DNA of 64,000 bases from Listeria booriae (GCF_000766865.1 NZ_JNFA01000028.1:62001-126000), one strand, 5' to 3'. Shown: positions 17,307 through 27,168, numbered from the stretch's first letter. The notes: generated by a model from the sequence alone, not told the origin. A program made the numbers and translations.

Positions 17307-18677
17307 ATGACATATAAGAAATTGATCCGCAATAGCATCATTGCAACTGTAGCAGTTGGACTCTTTAGTGGAGCGCCAGTCAACGTTTTGGCCGCCGATT
17401 TAAACGAGTTACAAAAACAACAACAAGAGCTACAACAACAAAAAGCAAATATCGATGAAAGCATACACGAAAAAGAACATGAAGTATCCGTTTTGGAAAG
17501 TAAACAAGTAAGTGCTGCAGCAGAGTTAGAGGCTTTAGTAAAAAGCATTACAGAAACCAATGCCAAATTGCAAAAGCAACAACAAGAAGTAGCCGTAACT
17601 AATGCCGAAGTAACGAAACTTAAAGGTGAAATTAAAGAATTACAAAATAATATTCAAGAACGTTTCGATTTATTGAAAGACCGCGCTCGCGCTATTCAAG
17701 TGAATGGCAACAGCCAAGCCTATGTCAATGTCATCCTAGCATCAGACAATTTCAGCGACTTCATCGATCGTGCCACAATGGTAACGACATTAGTAAGCGC
17801 CGATAAAGACATCATGGCAGAACAAAAGAAAGATGAAAACAAACTGAGCTCCAAACAAAAAGAAACAGAAACCAAACTAGCGAGCCTTAAAAAACTAGCG
17901 ACAGAAATCGCACTTTCGAAAAACAATCTAGAAAGCCAAAAAAGTCAAAAAGACGAGCTAATTTTAGCAATCGCGGCTGAAAAAGACTTAACACAGCAAC
18001 AAAAAAACGATTTGCTATCTAAACAAGGTGCATTATCAGCAGACGAACAAAAAGTAGCAGGCAATATCCAAGCAGAAAAAGATCGCCAAGCGCAAGCAGC
18101 ATTGGAATTAGCGGCAGCCAGAAAAGCAAGTGCTGAACGTGCGGCAAAAGAAGCAGCAGCAAAGGCGGCTACAGCCAAAGCAAGTTCTAAAACAATGACT
18201 AGAACGGAAACACCAGCTGAGCAACCATCTGAAACCGTGTCTATTCCATCAATTAGTAGTGGTTCTTCCACAGGAATGTTCATCAAACCAGCAGCAGGTA
18301 TTTTAACATCAGGATTCAGCGATCGAACAAACCCAGTGACCGGCCAACACGAATCTCATAAAGGACAAGATATCGCAGCAGGCGGAAGTGTTCCAATCTA
18401 CGCAGCAGCAGGCGGTACCGTTGTCTTCTCAGGATTCGGAGCACCAGGAAGTGGTTACGGCGGTTACGGATATGTCGTAGAAATCGATCATGGCAATGGT
18501 TACCAAACATTGTACGGTCACATGCGCGCGGGTAGTTTACAAGTCGTTGCAGGCCAGAGCGTTGCACAAGGCCAAGGAATCGGTATCATGGGTTCCACTG
18601 GCCAATCAACAGGTCAACATTTACACTTTGAAATTCACAAAAACGGTGTACCAGTTGATCCAACGCCGTATATCTAA
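17307..18677 (+). CDS. Secreted M23 peptidase with coiled-coil N-terminus (EnvC/CwlO-like)
   Basis: 456 residues. A signal peptide ends near NVLAA (about residue 30). A coiled coil spans about 30-285, and a C-terminal LytM/M23 domain about 330-450. The metal-binding residues are visible: HKGQDIAAG (His and Asp) and HLHFEIHKNG (His-x-His), with LYGHM between. M23 enzymes cleave peptide cross-bridges, or act as activators when metal residues are lost; here they are intact. The N-terminal coiled coil is clearly paralogous to that of the NlpC/P60 gene just upstream (shared RARxxQVN and NFSDxxDR motifs). An AGGAGG lies nine bases before the ATG. Confidence 0.92.
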   Translation: MTYKKLIRNSIIATVAVGLFSGAPVNVLAADLNELQKQQQELQQQKANIDESIHEKEHEVSVLESKQVSAAAELEALVKSITETNAKLQKQQQEVAVTNAEVTKLKGEIKELQNNIQERFDLLKDRARAIQVNGNSQAYVNVILASDNFSDFIDRATMVTTLVSADKDIMAEQKKDENKLSSKQKETETKLASLKKLATEIALSKNNLESQKSQKDELILAIAAEKDLTQQQKNDLLSKQGALSADEQKVAGNIQAEKDRQAQAALELAAARKASAERAAKEAAAKAATAKASSKTMTRTETPAEQPSETVSIPSISSGSSTGMFIKPAAGILTSGFSDRTNPVTGQHESHKGQDIAAGGSVPIYAAAGGTVVFSGFGAPGSGYGGYGYVVEIDHGNGYQTLYGHMRAGSLQVVAGQSVAQGQGIGIMGSTGQSTGQHLHFEIHKNGVPVDPTPYI

Positions 18678-18691
18678 AATATAATTTGAAT

Positions 18692-18743
18692 GAAGTCGAA
18701 TGTACATTTTACCCATTAAGGTGAGTAGGTGTCTTCGGCTTTT
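18692..18743 (+). terminator. Likely terminator after the M23 peptidase gene
   Basis: GAAGTCGAA (18692-18700) pairs, with one wobble, with TTCGGCTTTT (18734-18743); the 33-nt loop can fold further. Confidence 0.45.
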
Positions 18744-18850
18744 CTTTATGCTTTGTAGAATTGTTCTTAGTAGTACATATATGTATAAATATAAATATAA
18801 GCTTATTTATGATATGATAAAATAGTAGCAATATCATTGGGAGGTTCATT

Positions 18851-20302
18851 ATGGGGATTTGGGTAGTTTTGTTGATTGTGTTGTTGCTTATCAACGTATT
18901 ATTTGCTGCCGTGATGGTGTTTTTAGAACGACGTGACACTTCGGCAACATGGGCGTGGCTGTTAGTTCTAACATTCATACCAGTTATTGGATTCATTATA
19001 TATTTAATTTTTGGGCGTAAGTTATCGCATCGTAAAATTTTCGACTGGAAGGGACAGGAGAAAATCGGGTTGCGCGAGTCGACGGATAATCAGATTAGTA
19101 TGATTAGGCAACAGGAATTTCCATTTAGTGATCGGAATGTAGCGAAACATCGTGATTTGATTTATTTATTACTAGTCAACGATGGTGCGATTTTGACGCA
19201 AGATAATGAAGTAACACTGTTTACGGATGGACATGAGAAATTTGATGCGTTGTTGCGAGATATTGAGATGGCGACGGATCATATTCATTTAATTTATTAC
19301 ATTATTCATTCTGATACGCTTGGAAAACGTTTGAAAAGCGCGCTTATTAGAAAGGCGGAGGAAGGGCTTGACGTTCGTGTTATTTACGACGCGATGGGAT
19401 GTCGGACCACGAAAAAGTCTTTTTGGAACGATTTAAAAAGTCATGGCGTGAAAGTCTGGCCGTTCTTTCCTTCGAAGTTGCCGCTGATTAATTTTCGGTT
19501 AAACTATCGGAATCATCGTAAGTTGGCAATTATTGATGGAGAAATTGGCTATATTGGTGGCTTTAACGTGGGCGACGAGTATTTGGGCTTGGATAAAAGT
19601 TTCGGATATTGGCGTGATACGCATCTTCGTGTTCGTGGAAAAGCGGTGTTTGCGATGCAGACGCGTTACATCATGGACTGGAATTCAGCATCGTCCGCTA
19701 GTCAAAAACTAGATTATCAAACGCGTTACTTCCCGTCATTTCATGGAAAAGGGCAAACAAGTATGCAAATCGTATCAAGTGGCCCTGATTCAGAATGGCA
19801 ACAAATCAAGAATGGTTATATTAAAATGATCAATTCAGCGAAGAAATCGATTTATTTGCAGTCGCCGTACATTATTCCCGATGCCAGTTTATTGGAAGCT
19901 TTAAAAATTGCCTCTTTGTCTGGTGTCGATGTTCGTTTAATGATTCCGAATAAGCCGGACCATGCATTTGTATACCGGGCGACGACGAGTTATTGTGGCG
20001 AGTTGATTGAGAGTGGCGCTAAAGTTTATATTTATGATAATGGTTTTATTCATGCGAAAACATTGGTTGTTGACGGCGAAATTGCTTCAGTTGGAACGGC
20101 GAATATGGATTTTCGTAGTTTCCGTTTGAATTTTGAAGTGAATGCGTTTTTGTATGAGAAAAAAATCGCGCAGAAATTAGAAGACATTTTCTTGCAAGAT
20201 ATTTTAAAATCATATCAGTTAACTGCGGAATTGTATGCGGAGCGATCGATTTGGATGAAGGTGAAGGAAGGAGTATCGCGCCTACTTTCTCCTATACTAT
20301 AA
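18851..20302 (+). CDS. cls: Cardiolipin synthase
   Basis: 483 residues. Two N-terminal membrane segments (about 5-25 and 37-57) anchor a phospholipase D-type catalytic unit with two HKD motifs: HRKLAIIDGEIGYIGG near residue 220 and HAKTLVVDGEIASVGTAN near 400. The enzyme condenses two phosphatidylglycerols into cardiolipin and glycerol. A TTGGGAGG site precedes the ATG. The upstream 100 bp is very AT-rich and probably holds the promoter. A PDZ-domain gene follows 15 nt after the stop and should be co-transcribed. Confidence 0.94.
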   Translation: MGIWVVLLIVLLLINVLFAAVMVFLERRDTSATWAWLLVLTFIPVIGFIIYLIFGRKLSHRKIFDWKGQEKIGLRESTDNQISMIRQQEFPFSDRNVAKHRDLIYLLLVNDGAILTQDNEVTLFTDGHEKFDALLRDIEMATDHIHLIYYIIHSDTLGKRLKSALIRKAEEGLDVRVIYDAMGCRTTKKSFWNDLKSHGVKVWPFFPSKLPLINFRLNYRNHRKLAIIDGEIGYIGGFNVGDEYLGLDKSFGYWRDTHLRVRGKAVFAMQTRYIMDWNSASSASQKLDYQTRYFPSFHGKGQTSMQIVSSGPDSEWQQIKNGYIKMINSAKKSIYLQSPYIIPDASLLEALKIASLSGVDVRLMIPNKPDHAFVYRATTSYCGELIESGAKVYIYDNGFIHAKTLVVDGEIASVGTANMDFRSFRLNFEVNAFLYEKKIAQKLEDIFLQDILKSYQLTAELYAERSIWMKVKEGVSRLLSPIL

Positions 20303-20317
20303 AAGAGGTGAGTGAGA

Positions 20318-21493
20318 TTGGACATACTGGGCGAAATTGCAAAAGGAATTGGAAGTTTATTTATTCAGCCAGCGCTATATGTGGCGATACTTCTCGTTAT
20401 TGTCGCGGGATTTAGCCGGATTAGATGGGAACGAAAAGCATTTCATGTTAGTATTCATTCGCCTTGGCAGGAACTAAAGGGCTTCTTTGGTATTGGACTG
20501 CTGTTTGGTTTGACGTTGTCGATTGTGACGTTTTTCATTGGACTGACATTGACGGTTACGTGGATTGCGATTTTTAATGTTGTGATGATTGTATTATTGC
20601 TTGTTGGGCTGTTTCGGATGGCTTCGACGGCGTATACGATTGGGATTACGAGTTTGGCTTATTATGCCGTATATTATTTCAATTTGGACTTGTCGCCGTT
20701 TGTGGACCAAATGTTGCCATTGCGGGATTTATATGTCGATAATTTCATGATTGTACTCGTATTATTGTTGGCTTTATTGCTAGCTGTAGAGGCATTTTTG
20801 ATTCAGTTTTCGGGGGCTAATCATGCGTCTCCAATGCTTCGGAAAAGTGGACGTGGAAAATTGGTCGGCGCGTTTCAGTTGAGACGGCTTTGGTTTGTGC
20901 CGCTTGTTTGTTTTATTCCTGGACATGGTTTTGCGATGTTATTTGATTGGTGGCCTGTTTTTCAAATTGGGAATCAGTCGTTTGCGCTCATGGTATTGCC
21001 TCTTGTGATTGGCTTTCAACAGCAGGTGCAGTCGCAGTTGCCAGCGCAAGCCGCTCATAAATTGGCGGTTCGGCTAACAAGCCTTGCCATTGTTGTAGCG
21101 CTTATTGGTGTTGTGAGCATTGTGGTGCCAATTCTGACGTTGCTAGGATTTGTTGTTGCGATTGCTGGACGGTTCTGGGTTTCGTATCGCCATCGTGCGG
21201 ATGAGCGTAATGCTCCGTTTAAGTTCACGCCACAGCCAGATGGAATTATGATTTTGGGCGCTCGTGACAATACGCCGGCGAGTCGGATGTCGCTTTTGCC
21301 TGGTGAGAAAATTTTGGAAGTGAATGGGCAGCCGGTTCGAAATCGTGAGGATTTGTATGAGGCGCTGAATGAGAATCGCGCGTATTGTAAGTTGAAAGTG
21401 CAGGATAATAATGGCGAACCGCGCATTGTGCAGACGGCTTTACATGAAGGGGACTCTTTTGAATTGGGGCTTTTCATGGTGGAAGCGAGGTAG
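20318..21493 (+). CDS. Polytopic membrane protein with C-terminal PDZ domain
   Basis: About 391 residues. The GAGGTGA at 20305-20311 favours the TTG at 20318 over the GTG at 20312, which is too close. Roughly eight to ten hydrophobic segments fill residues 15-290. The last 100 residues form a PDZ domain (GIMILGARDNTPASRMSLLPG, then GEKILEVNGQPVRNREDL). There is no protease motif. Homologues lie next to cls in Listeria and near ctpB or minJ-like genes in other Firmicutes; B. subtilis MinJ, a topological adaptor of division, has this general architecture, so a MinJ-like role is a reasonable but unproved guess. Confidence 0.8.
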   Translation: MDILGEIAKGIGSLFIQPALYVAILLVIVAGFSRIRWERKAFHVSIHSPWQELKGFFGIGLLFGLTLSIVTFFIGLTLTVTWIAIFNVVMIVLLLVGLFRMASTAYTIGITSLAYYAVYYFNLDLSPFVDQMLPLRDLYVDNFMIVLVLLLALLLAVEAFLIQFSGANHASPMLRKSGRGKLVGAFQLRRLWFVPLVCFIPGHGFAMLFDWWPVFQIGNQSFALMVLPLVIGFQQQVQSQLPAQAAHKLAVRLTSLAIVVALIGVVSIVVPILTLLGFVVAIAGRFWVSYRHRADERNAPFKFTPQPDGIMILGARDNTPASRMSLLPGEKILEVNGQPVRNREDLYEALNENRAYCKLKVQDNNGEPRIVQTALHEGDSFELGLFMVEAR

Positions 21494-21630
21494 CTTTTTT
21501 AAGATTGTGTTAATCTGAAGTGTTTTCTACCCGATGATGGTAAATTCGTGCTATATTTTAGATGAAGAGTACATAACAAGTTGTGGCAAGTTTGTAAAGG
21601 CCGCGCGTTATGAACGGGGAGGAAAAGGCG

Positions 21631-22344
21631 TTGACAAAGATTTTAGTAGTGGATGACGAGTCTTCTATTGTAACTTTACTACAATTTAACATTGAAAAAG
21701 CGGGATTTGATGTGGTGACGGCGGAAGATGGCAGGACGGGATATGAACTTGCCCTAGCGGAAAAACCAGATTTGATTGTGCTTGATTTAATGTTGCCAGA
21801 AATGGACGGGATTGAGGTTTGTAAACAGTTACGTCAAGATAAGGTGGAGACGCCGATTTTGATGTTGACGGCTAAAGACGATGAGTTGGATAAAATTATC
21901 GGGCTGGAGCTTGGCGCGGATGATTATTTGACGAAGCCGTTTAGTCCTCGTGAGGTTGTGGCGCGGATTAAAGCGATTTTGCGACGGAGTGCTGGGAAGT
22001 CAGCGGAAGTTGAGCCGGAAGTGGCGCCGAAAGAAAAAGCGCTACATGTCGGTGATTTGAAAATTTTGACGGAGAGCTACGAGGTGTATTTGCAGGATGA
22101 GTTGCTTGATTTGACGCCGAAGGAATTCGAGTTATTGTTATATTTGGCGAATCATCGCGGGAAAGTTTTTTCGCGAGACCAGTTGTTGGATGCGGTATGG
22201 AATTATGATTATATTGGTGAGACGCGGATTGTCGATGTGCATGTGAGCCATTTGCGCGACAAGATTGAAGCGGACACGAAGAAACCGCAGTATATTAAGA
22301 CGATTCGTGGTTTTGGTTATAAGATGGAGAACGTGAAATCATGA
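21631..22344 (+). CDS. phoP: PhoP, phosphate-starvation response regulator
   Basis: 237 residues from TTG 21631, eight bases after GGGGAGG; the ATG at 21610 would put that site inside the gene. The receiver domain has VVDDE, phospho-acceptor Asp in VLDLMLPEMDG and the TKPFSPRE switch lysine. The C-terminal OmpR-type winged helix contains LTPKEFELLLYLA and RIVDVHVSHLRDKIE. It overlaps phoR by 4 nt. Together they switch on the pst genes that follow, where a clear Pho box is present. Confidence 0.95.
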   Translation: MTKILVVDDESSIVTLLQFNIEKAGFDVVTAEDGRTGYELALAEKPDLIVLDLMLPEMDGIEVCKQLRQDKVETPILMLTAKDDELDKIIGLELGADDYLTKPFSPREVVARIKAILRRSAGKSAEVEPEVAPKEKALHVGDLKILTESYEVYLQDELLDLTPKEFELLLYLANHRGKVFSRDQLLDAVWNYDYIGETRIVDVHVSHLRDKIEADTKKPQYIKTIRGFGYKMENVKS

Positions 22345-24113
22345 AAAAACTGTGGCTAAGAATAGGACTGTCTTTTTTTATCTTATTTTTTGTGGTCATG
22401 GTGGTCGTTGGATTTTTCTCTGGGGAATTGATGCGCGGCGTTTATTTGCACATGAAGGAGAGCCAATTACAGGATGACGCGAAGATTTTACTGACGACGA
22501 CCAAGCTTGAAGACATTGATTTGGACAAAAATGCCGATCAAATTCAAGCGGATTTAAAACCGTTAGAAGATAAAATCGGAGCGCGGATTACGGTCATTGA
22601 TCAGAGTGGTCGCGTTGTGGCGGATACGAAAGAAGACCCGCACAGCTTGCCGAATCATATGGATCGACCGGAAGTTCAAGAAGTGCTGAAAGATGGCAAA
22701 GATGTAGGCATCGCAACACGCAAAAGCTCGACGCTTGGCTATAGCATGCTTTACGTGGCCGTTCCAATCACGCATAACGGTGTGACGGATGGAGTTTTGC
22801 GGATTTCGATTTCATTAGAGTCAGTAGAAAACGCGGTACATCAATTGTGGCTTAGCTTGGCATTGATTTTTGGCTTGGCGCTTGTGTTTATTGGCTTTAT
22901 TAGTTTCTTTATTTCCCGTCGGATTACGCGGCCGGTCAATGAGATTATTGACGTGTCGATGGATTTGGCGAACAATCGTTACTATAGTAGAATTACCGGT
23001 AAAACAACCGGCGAACTGCATGATTTATCGCTCAGTGTCAACCAGTTAGCGCAAAGCCTCGAAAAACAAATGCAAGAAATCGAGTTAAATCAACAACGGC
23101 TAAGCGGCATTGTGCAAAATTTGGTGAGCGGCGTCATGCTTATCAACCAACGCAAACAAATCGTGATGACCAACCCGATGATGGAACAAATTATCGGCGA
23201 GAAAGACATGACCGGAAAAGCCTATTACGAAGTCCTAAAAAGTTTCGCGTTGACCCAACTTGTCGATCAATGTATGGATCAAAAAACGTTCCAACAAGAA
23301 GAAATTACGATTTACTTCCCACGCGAACAGATTTTAGACGCCAATGTGTCGCCGATCTTATCGCGGACGGGTAGTATTACTGGCGTGATTGTGTTACTTC
23401 ACGATATTACGGAAATTCGCCGTTTGGAAAATGTACGTTCTGAATTCGTAGCCAATGTGTCGCATGAACTGAAAACACCGGTCACTGCGCTGAAAGGTTT
23501 TGCAGAGACGTTACTTGATGGCGCGATGTACGATGAAGAATTGCTTAAGAAATTTTTGACGATTATTAAAGAAGAGAGCGACCGATTGCACCGCTTAATC
23601 ATGGACATTCTAGAGTTATCGCGGATTGAGCAGAAACACGTCTCGATGAATCTTGAAGAAGTCGATGTAGAAGATGTGGTCATTGCGACGATGGACACCG
23701 TCCGTGCGCTAGCCGTAGAAAAAGGAATCCAGCTCATTCCGCCAAACCTAGCGGCGCCAATCATGATTCAAGCAGAGCGCGATCGTTTGCAGCAAATCTT
23801 AATCAATTTAATTTCCAATGCTATCGTGTATACGCCGCAAAATGGAGAAGTATCCGTAGGCGTAATGGAAAACATGGCAAATGAAACAGTAACAATCACG
23901 GTCACAGACAACGGTATCGGTATTCCAGTCAAAGATATCGATCGTATTTTTGAACGTTTTTACCGTGTAGATCGCGCACGCAGCCGTCATTCAGGCGGAA
24001 CAGGTCTAGGACTTTCCATCGTGAAACATATCGTGGAAAGCTGCGGCGGTCAAATTCACGTCGAAAGCATAGAAGGAGAAGGCACGACTTTTACAGTCAT
24101 ACTTCCCCGATAA
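22341..24113 (+). CDS. phoR: PhoR, phosphate-responsive sensor histidine kinase
   Basis: 590 residues. Membrane segments at about 5-27 and 167-189 enclose an extracellular sensor domain; a HAMP linker, a PAS domain (about 250-355), the HisKA helix with His near residue 375 in VSHELKTPVTALKG and the ATPase boxes (NLISNAIVYTP, DNGIGI, GGTGLGLSIV) follow. This is the full PhoR/WalK-type layout. The ATGA overlap with phoP couples translation of sensor and regulator. Confidence 0.95.
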   Translation: MKKLWLRIGLSFFILFFVVMVVVGFFSGELMRGVYLHMKESQLQDDAKILLTTTKLEDIDLDKNADQIQADLKPLEDKIGARITVIDQSGRVVADTKEDPHSLPNHMDRPEVQEVLKDGKDVGIATRKSSTLGYSMLYVAVPITHNGVTDGVLRISISLESVENAVHQLWLSLALIFGLALVFIGFISFFISRRITRPVNEIIDVSMDLANNRYYSRITGKTTGELHDLSLSVNQLAQSLEKQMQEIELNQQRLSGIVQNLVSGVMLINQRKQIVMTNPMMEQIIGEKDMTGKAYYEVLKSFALTQLVDQCMDQKTFQQEEITIYFPREQILDANVSPILSRTGSITGVIVLLHDITEIRRLENVRSEFVANVSHELKTPVTALKGFAETLLDGAMYDEELLKKFLTIIKEESDRLHRLIMDILELSRIEQKHVSMNLEEVDVEDVVIATMDTVRALAVEKGIQLIPPNLAAPIMIQAERDRLQQILINLISNAIVYTPQNGEVSVGVMENMANETVTITVTDNGIGIPVKDIDRIFERFYRVDRARSRHSGGTGLGLSIVKHIVESCGGQIHVESIEGEGTTFTVILPR

Positions 24114-24125
24114 ACAAAAAAAGAG

Positions 24126-24155
24126 CGCAGGCCTCCAACAATGGTCTGCGTTTTT
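24126..24155 (+). terminator. Terminator after phoR
   Basis: CGCAGGCC (24126-24133) pairs with GGTCTGCG (24143-24150, one wobble), then TTTTT. A second hairpin (ACCGC-N7-GCGGT, 24178-24194, then a T run) follows and may back it up. Confidence 0.8.
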
Positions 24156-24237
24156 CTTTACATAAAACCAAGCTGAAACCGCCCATTCTGCGGTCTTTTT
24201 GTCATTTTCTTTTAAATAAATTTACAAAAAAACCATC

Positions 24238-24276
24238 TTAACATTCTCTTAACATTAGCTACATACGACCTTAACT
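24238..24276 (+). promoter_or_regulatory. Pho box upstream of pstS
   Basis: Four TTAACA-like hexamers sit at an exact 11-bp period: TTAACA 24238, TTAACA 24249, TACATA 24260 and TTAACT 24271. This is the PhoP-dimer array known from B. subtilis (TTAACA with 4-6 bp gaps). A TATAGT at 24286-24291 is placed as the -10. Confidence 0.9.
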
Positions 24277-24332
24277 GTGGGAAGGTATAGTAAACATGTA
24301 AGTTAAATCGAAAAAAAGGTGGTTTACATTTC

Positions 24333-25244
24333 ATGAAAAAGAGATTATTAGGACTAGTAGCTGTGTTGGCAGCATTCACACTTATCATTGCAGGATGTGG
24401 AAATTCAAGTTCATCATCAGATAAAGCAAACGGGAATAGTACAAAAGATAGCGCAACAACCGAAGGCTCGATTACAGCAGTTGGTTCAACAGCATTGCAA
24501 CCACTTGTCGAGGCAGCTTCGAAACAATATACAGCTGAAAATCCAAAAGCACAAATCAACGTACAAGGTGGCGGATCAGGTACTGGTTTAACACAAGTAC
24601 AACAAGGTGCAGTGGACATTGGTAACTCTGACGTTTTTGCTGAAGAAAAAGATGGCGTTGATGCTTCTAAACTTGTCGATCATAAAGTAGCAGTAGTTGG
24701 CATGGCTCCAGTAGTAAACAAAGACGTTGGCGTTAAAAACATTTCAAAACAACAATTAATCGACATCTTCACTGGTAAAGTGACAAACTGGAAAGAAGTT
24801 GGCGGTAAAGACGAAAAAATCACAGTTATCAACCGTGCAGAAGGAAGCGGAACACGCGCTACTTTTGAAAAATGGGGCTTAGATGGTGCGACTCCAATCA
24901 AAGCACAAGAACAAGATTCCTCAGGTACTGTTCGTAAAATCGTAAGCGAAACTCCAGGAGCAATCAGCTACCTAGCATTCTCTTACATTGACGATTCAAT
25001 CCTAGGACTTTCACTTGATAACGTAGAACCAAAAGAAGAAAACGTAGCAACAAACGATTGGAAAATCTGGGCTTACGAGCACATGTACACAAACGGTGAG
25101 CCAAAAGGATTAACTAAATCATTCTTGAAATACATCACTAGCGAAGACGTTCAAAACGACCTAGTACCACAATTAGGTTACCAATCGATTCACTCGATGA
25201 AAGTAGAACGTTCCGCTGACGGCAAAGTAACAGACGTTAAATAA
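24333..25244 (+). CDS. pstS: PstS, phosphate-binding lipoprotein
   Basis: 303 residues. A lipoprotein signal ends in the lipobox IIAGC (Cys about residue 22), followed by a Ser-rich tether. The PBP-like domain carries the phosphate-binding motifs AVGSTALQPL, GGGSGTGLTQ and NRAEGSGTRATF. It captures inorganic phosphate outside the membrane and delivers it to PstCA. It is first in the operon, directly downstream of the Pho box. A long hairpin separates it from pstC. Confidence 0.96.
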   Translation: MKKRLLGLVAVLAAFTLIIAGCGNSSSSSDKANGNSTKDSATTEGSITAVGSTALQPLVEAASKQYTAENPKAQINVQGGGSGTGLTQVQQGAVDIGNSDVFAEEKDGVDASKLVDHKVAVVGMAPVVNKDVGVKNISKQQLIDIFTGKVTNWKEVGGKDEKITVINRAEGSGTRATFEKWGLDGATPIKAQEQDSSGTVRKIVSETPGAISYLAFSYIDDSILGLSLDNVEPKEENVATNDWKIWAYEHMYTNGEPKGLTKSFLKYITSEDVQNDLVPQLGYQSIHSMKVERSADGKVTDVK

Positions 25245-25260
25245 AAGTAAATATGGGGAA

Positions 25261-25288
25261 GCGTCTACTTCAAAAACGAGGTAGGCGC
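25261..25288 (+). other. Intercistronic hairpin between pstS and pstC
   Basis: GCGTCTACTTC (25261-25271) pairs with GAGGTAGGCGC (25278-25288) around a 6-nt loop, with wobble pairs. No T run follows, so it is more likely a 3'-end stabiliser or partial terminator that keeps pstS mRNA in excess over pstCAB. Confidence 0.6.
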
Positions 25289-25338
25289 ATACCCGTGTGT
25301 TGGGGGTAAAAACCAACGCTCGGAAAGGAGTTAGGACT

Positions 25339-26259
25339 GTGGAGGCAAGAGAAAAAGCATTAACACAAACTTCCAAAAAAGCCCGTCTTGAAAAAAGGGG
25401 GAAAATCATCACATTTATCTGCATCAGCATAATGGTGATTGCAGCAGCATCCATACTTTTCTTTGTTATTTCGAAAGGTTTGGCTACTTTTTTTGTAAAT
25501 CATGTTTCCTTTGTTGATTTTATAACAGGAACAGACTGGAACCCTTCGAAAACAGATGCGGCCGGAAATCCACTTGTTGGCGCCTTGCCGATGATTATTG
25601 GTTCTTTCGGTGTTACTTTACTCGCAGCATGTATTGCAGCACCACTTGCGATTGGGGCAGCTATTTTTATGGTAGAAATCTCGCCTAAATTTGGGAAGAA
25701 AATATTGCAGCCTGTTATGGAATTGCTTGTTGGGATTCCGTCGGTCGTTTATGGTTTTATTGGTCTTAGTGTTATCGTTCCGTTTATTCGCGAACATATT
25801 TCCGGAAGTGGTTTCGGGATCGCAGCAGCAACGGCAGTACTTACTGTAATGATTTTGCCGACTGTGACAAGTTTGACAGTGGATGCGATTCATTCGGTAC
25901 CACGTCATTATCGTGAGGCTTCGCTTGCCCTTGGTGCAACGCGCTGGCAGACGATTTGGAAAGTAATTTTGCGTAGTGCGCGTCCTGGTATTTTAACAGC
26001 TGTCGTTTTTGGGATGGCTCGGGCGTTTGGCGAAGCACTAGCAGTACAAATGGTTATCGGAAACTCCGTGGTTATTCCGACTTCGTTATTCGAACCGGCG
26101 TCCACGTTAACAAGTATTTTAACAATGGGAATGGGAAATACCGTCATGGGAACGCTAGAAAATAACGTATTATGGTCACTAGCAATGGTGCTACTTGCCA
26201 TGTCCCTATTCTTTATCATAATGATCCGCTTTATCGGTCGTAGGAGGAAGGTCAAATGA
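25339..26259 (+). CDS. pstC: PstC, phosphate ABC transporter permease
   Basis: 306 residues from GTG 25339, eight bases after AAAGGAG; upstream in-frame codons lie in the leader. Six membrane segments are visible, with the permease EAA-like motif HYREASLALGATRWQTIWKV that docks to PstB. It pairs with PstA to form the channel. It overlaps pstA by 4 nt (ATGA). Confidence 0.94.
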   Translation: MEAREKALTQTSKKARLEKRGKIITFICISIMVIAAASILFFVISKGLATFFVNHVSFVDFITGTDWNPSKTDAAGNPLVGALPMIIGSFGVTLLAACIAAPLAIGAAIFMVEISPKFGKKILQPVMELLVGIPSVVYGFIGLSVIVPFIREHISGSGFGIAAATAVLTVMILPTVTSLTVDAIHSVPRHYREASLALGATRWQTIWKVILRSARPGILTAVVFGMARAFGEALAVQMVIGNSVVIPTSLFEPASTLTSILTMGMGNTVMGTLENNVLWSLAMVLLAMSLFFIIMIRFIGRRRKVK

Positions 26260-27140
26260 ACGTAAAAACAAAAGATAAAATTGCCACCACGGTTTTCTAT
26301 CTCATCGCTGTACTCATTGTCGTGATTTTGGCTGGATTACTCGGCTACATTTTAGTTCGTGGCGTTCCGCATCTAAGCTGGCACTTCCTAACTTCACCAC
26401 CCGAATCGTTTAAAGCTGGCGGTGGGATTGGTCCAGAAATTTGGAATTCCTTTTACATGTTGTTCATTACGATGCTCATTTCGATTCCAATCGCACTTGG
26501 CGCAGGCATCTATATGGCCGAATATGCCCGCAAAAATTGGTTGACCGACTTTATCCGTACAACCATCGAAGTTCTTTCTTCCTTACCATCTATCGTTGTC
26601 GGTTTGTTCGGCTTCTTGGTTTTCGTATTACAAATGGGTTGGAGTTTCTCCGTTATTTCAGGGGCTCTAACGCTAACGATCTTTAATCTACCGCTACTTA
26701 TTCGTGTTATCGAAGAGGCTCTAAACGCCATTCCGAGCACGCAACGAGAAGCAGGGCTGGCACTTGGCTTATCACGTTGGGAAACCATTACTCGCGTTTT
26801 AATTCCAGCTGCACTTCCAGCTATCGTAACAGGCATTATTTTAGCAGCAGGCCGTGTATTCGGTGAAGCCGCTGCATTAATCTACACTGCAGGACAAAGC
26901 ACGCCGACACTTAACTTTGGCGATTGGAACCCGATGAATCCGACATCACCGCTTAACTTATTCCGTCCAGCAGAAACATTAGCAGTTCACATTTGGAAAA
27001 TTAATGGCGAAGGAATCATGCCCGATGCAGTAGCCGTGTCCGCGGGAGCATCTGCCGTACTCATTCTTTCCGTCTTACTTTTCAATATTTTAGCCCGCAT
27101 TCTAGGAAAATTCGTATTCAAAAAAATGACGTCTTCCTGA
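26256..27140 (+). CDS. pstA: PstA, phosphate ABC transporter permease
   Basis: 294 residues, six membrane segments. The EAA-like loop reads [20 protein letters not shown], and [23 protein letters not shown] follows in part, as expected for PstA. Start overlaps pstC by 4 nt. Confidence 0.94.
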   Translation: MNVKTKDKIATTVFYLIAVLIVVILAGLLGYILVRGVPHLSWHFLTSPPESFKAGGGIGPEIWNSFYMLFITMLISIPIALGAGIYMAEYARKNWLTDFIRTTIEVLSSLPSIVVGLFGFLVFVLQMGWSFSVISGALTLTIFNLPLLIRVIEEALNAIPSTQREAGLALGLSRWETITRVLIPAALPAIVTGIILAAGRVFGEAAALIYTAGQSTPTLNFGDWNPMNPTSPLNLFRPAETLAVHIWKINGEGIMPDAVAVSAGASAVLILSVLLFNILARILGKFVFKKMTSS

Positions 27141-27168
27141 TTTGGCGGACAAAAAGGAGTTTTTGACA

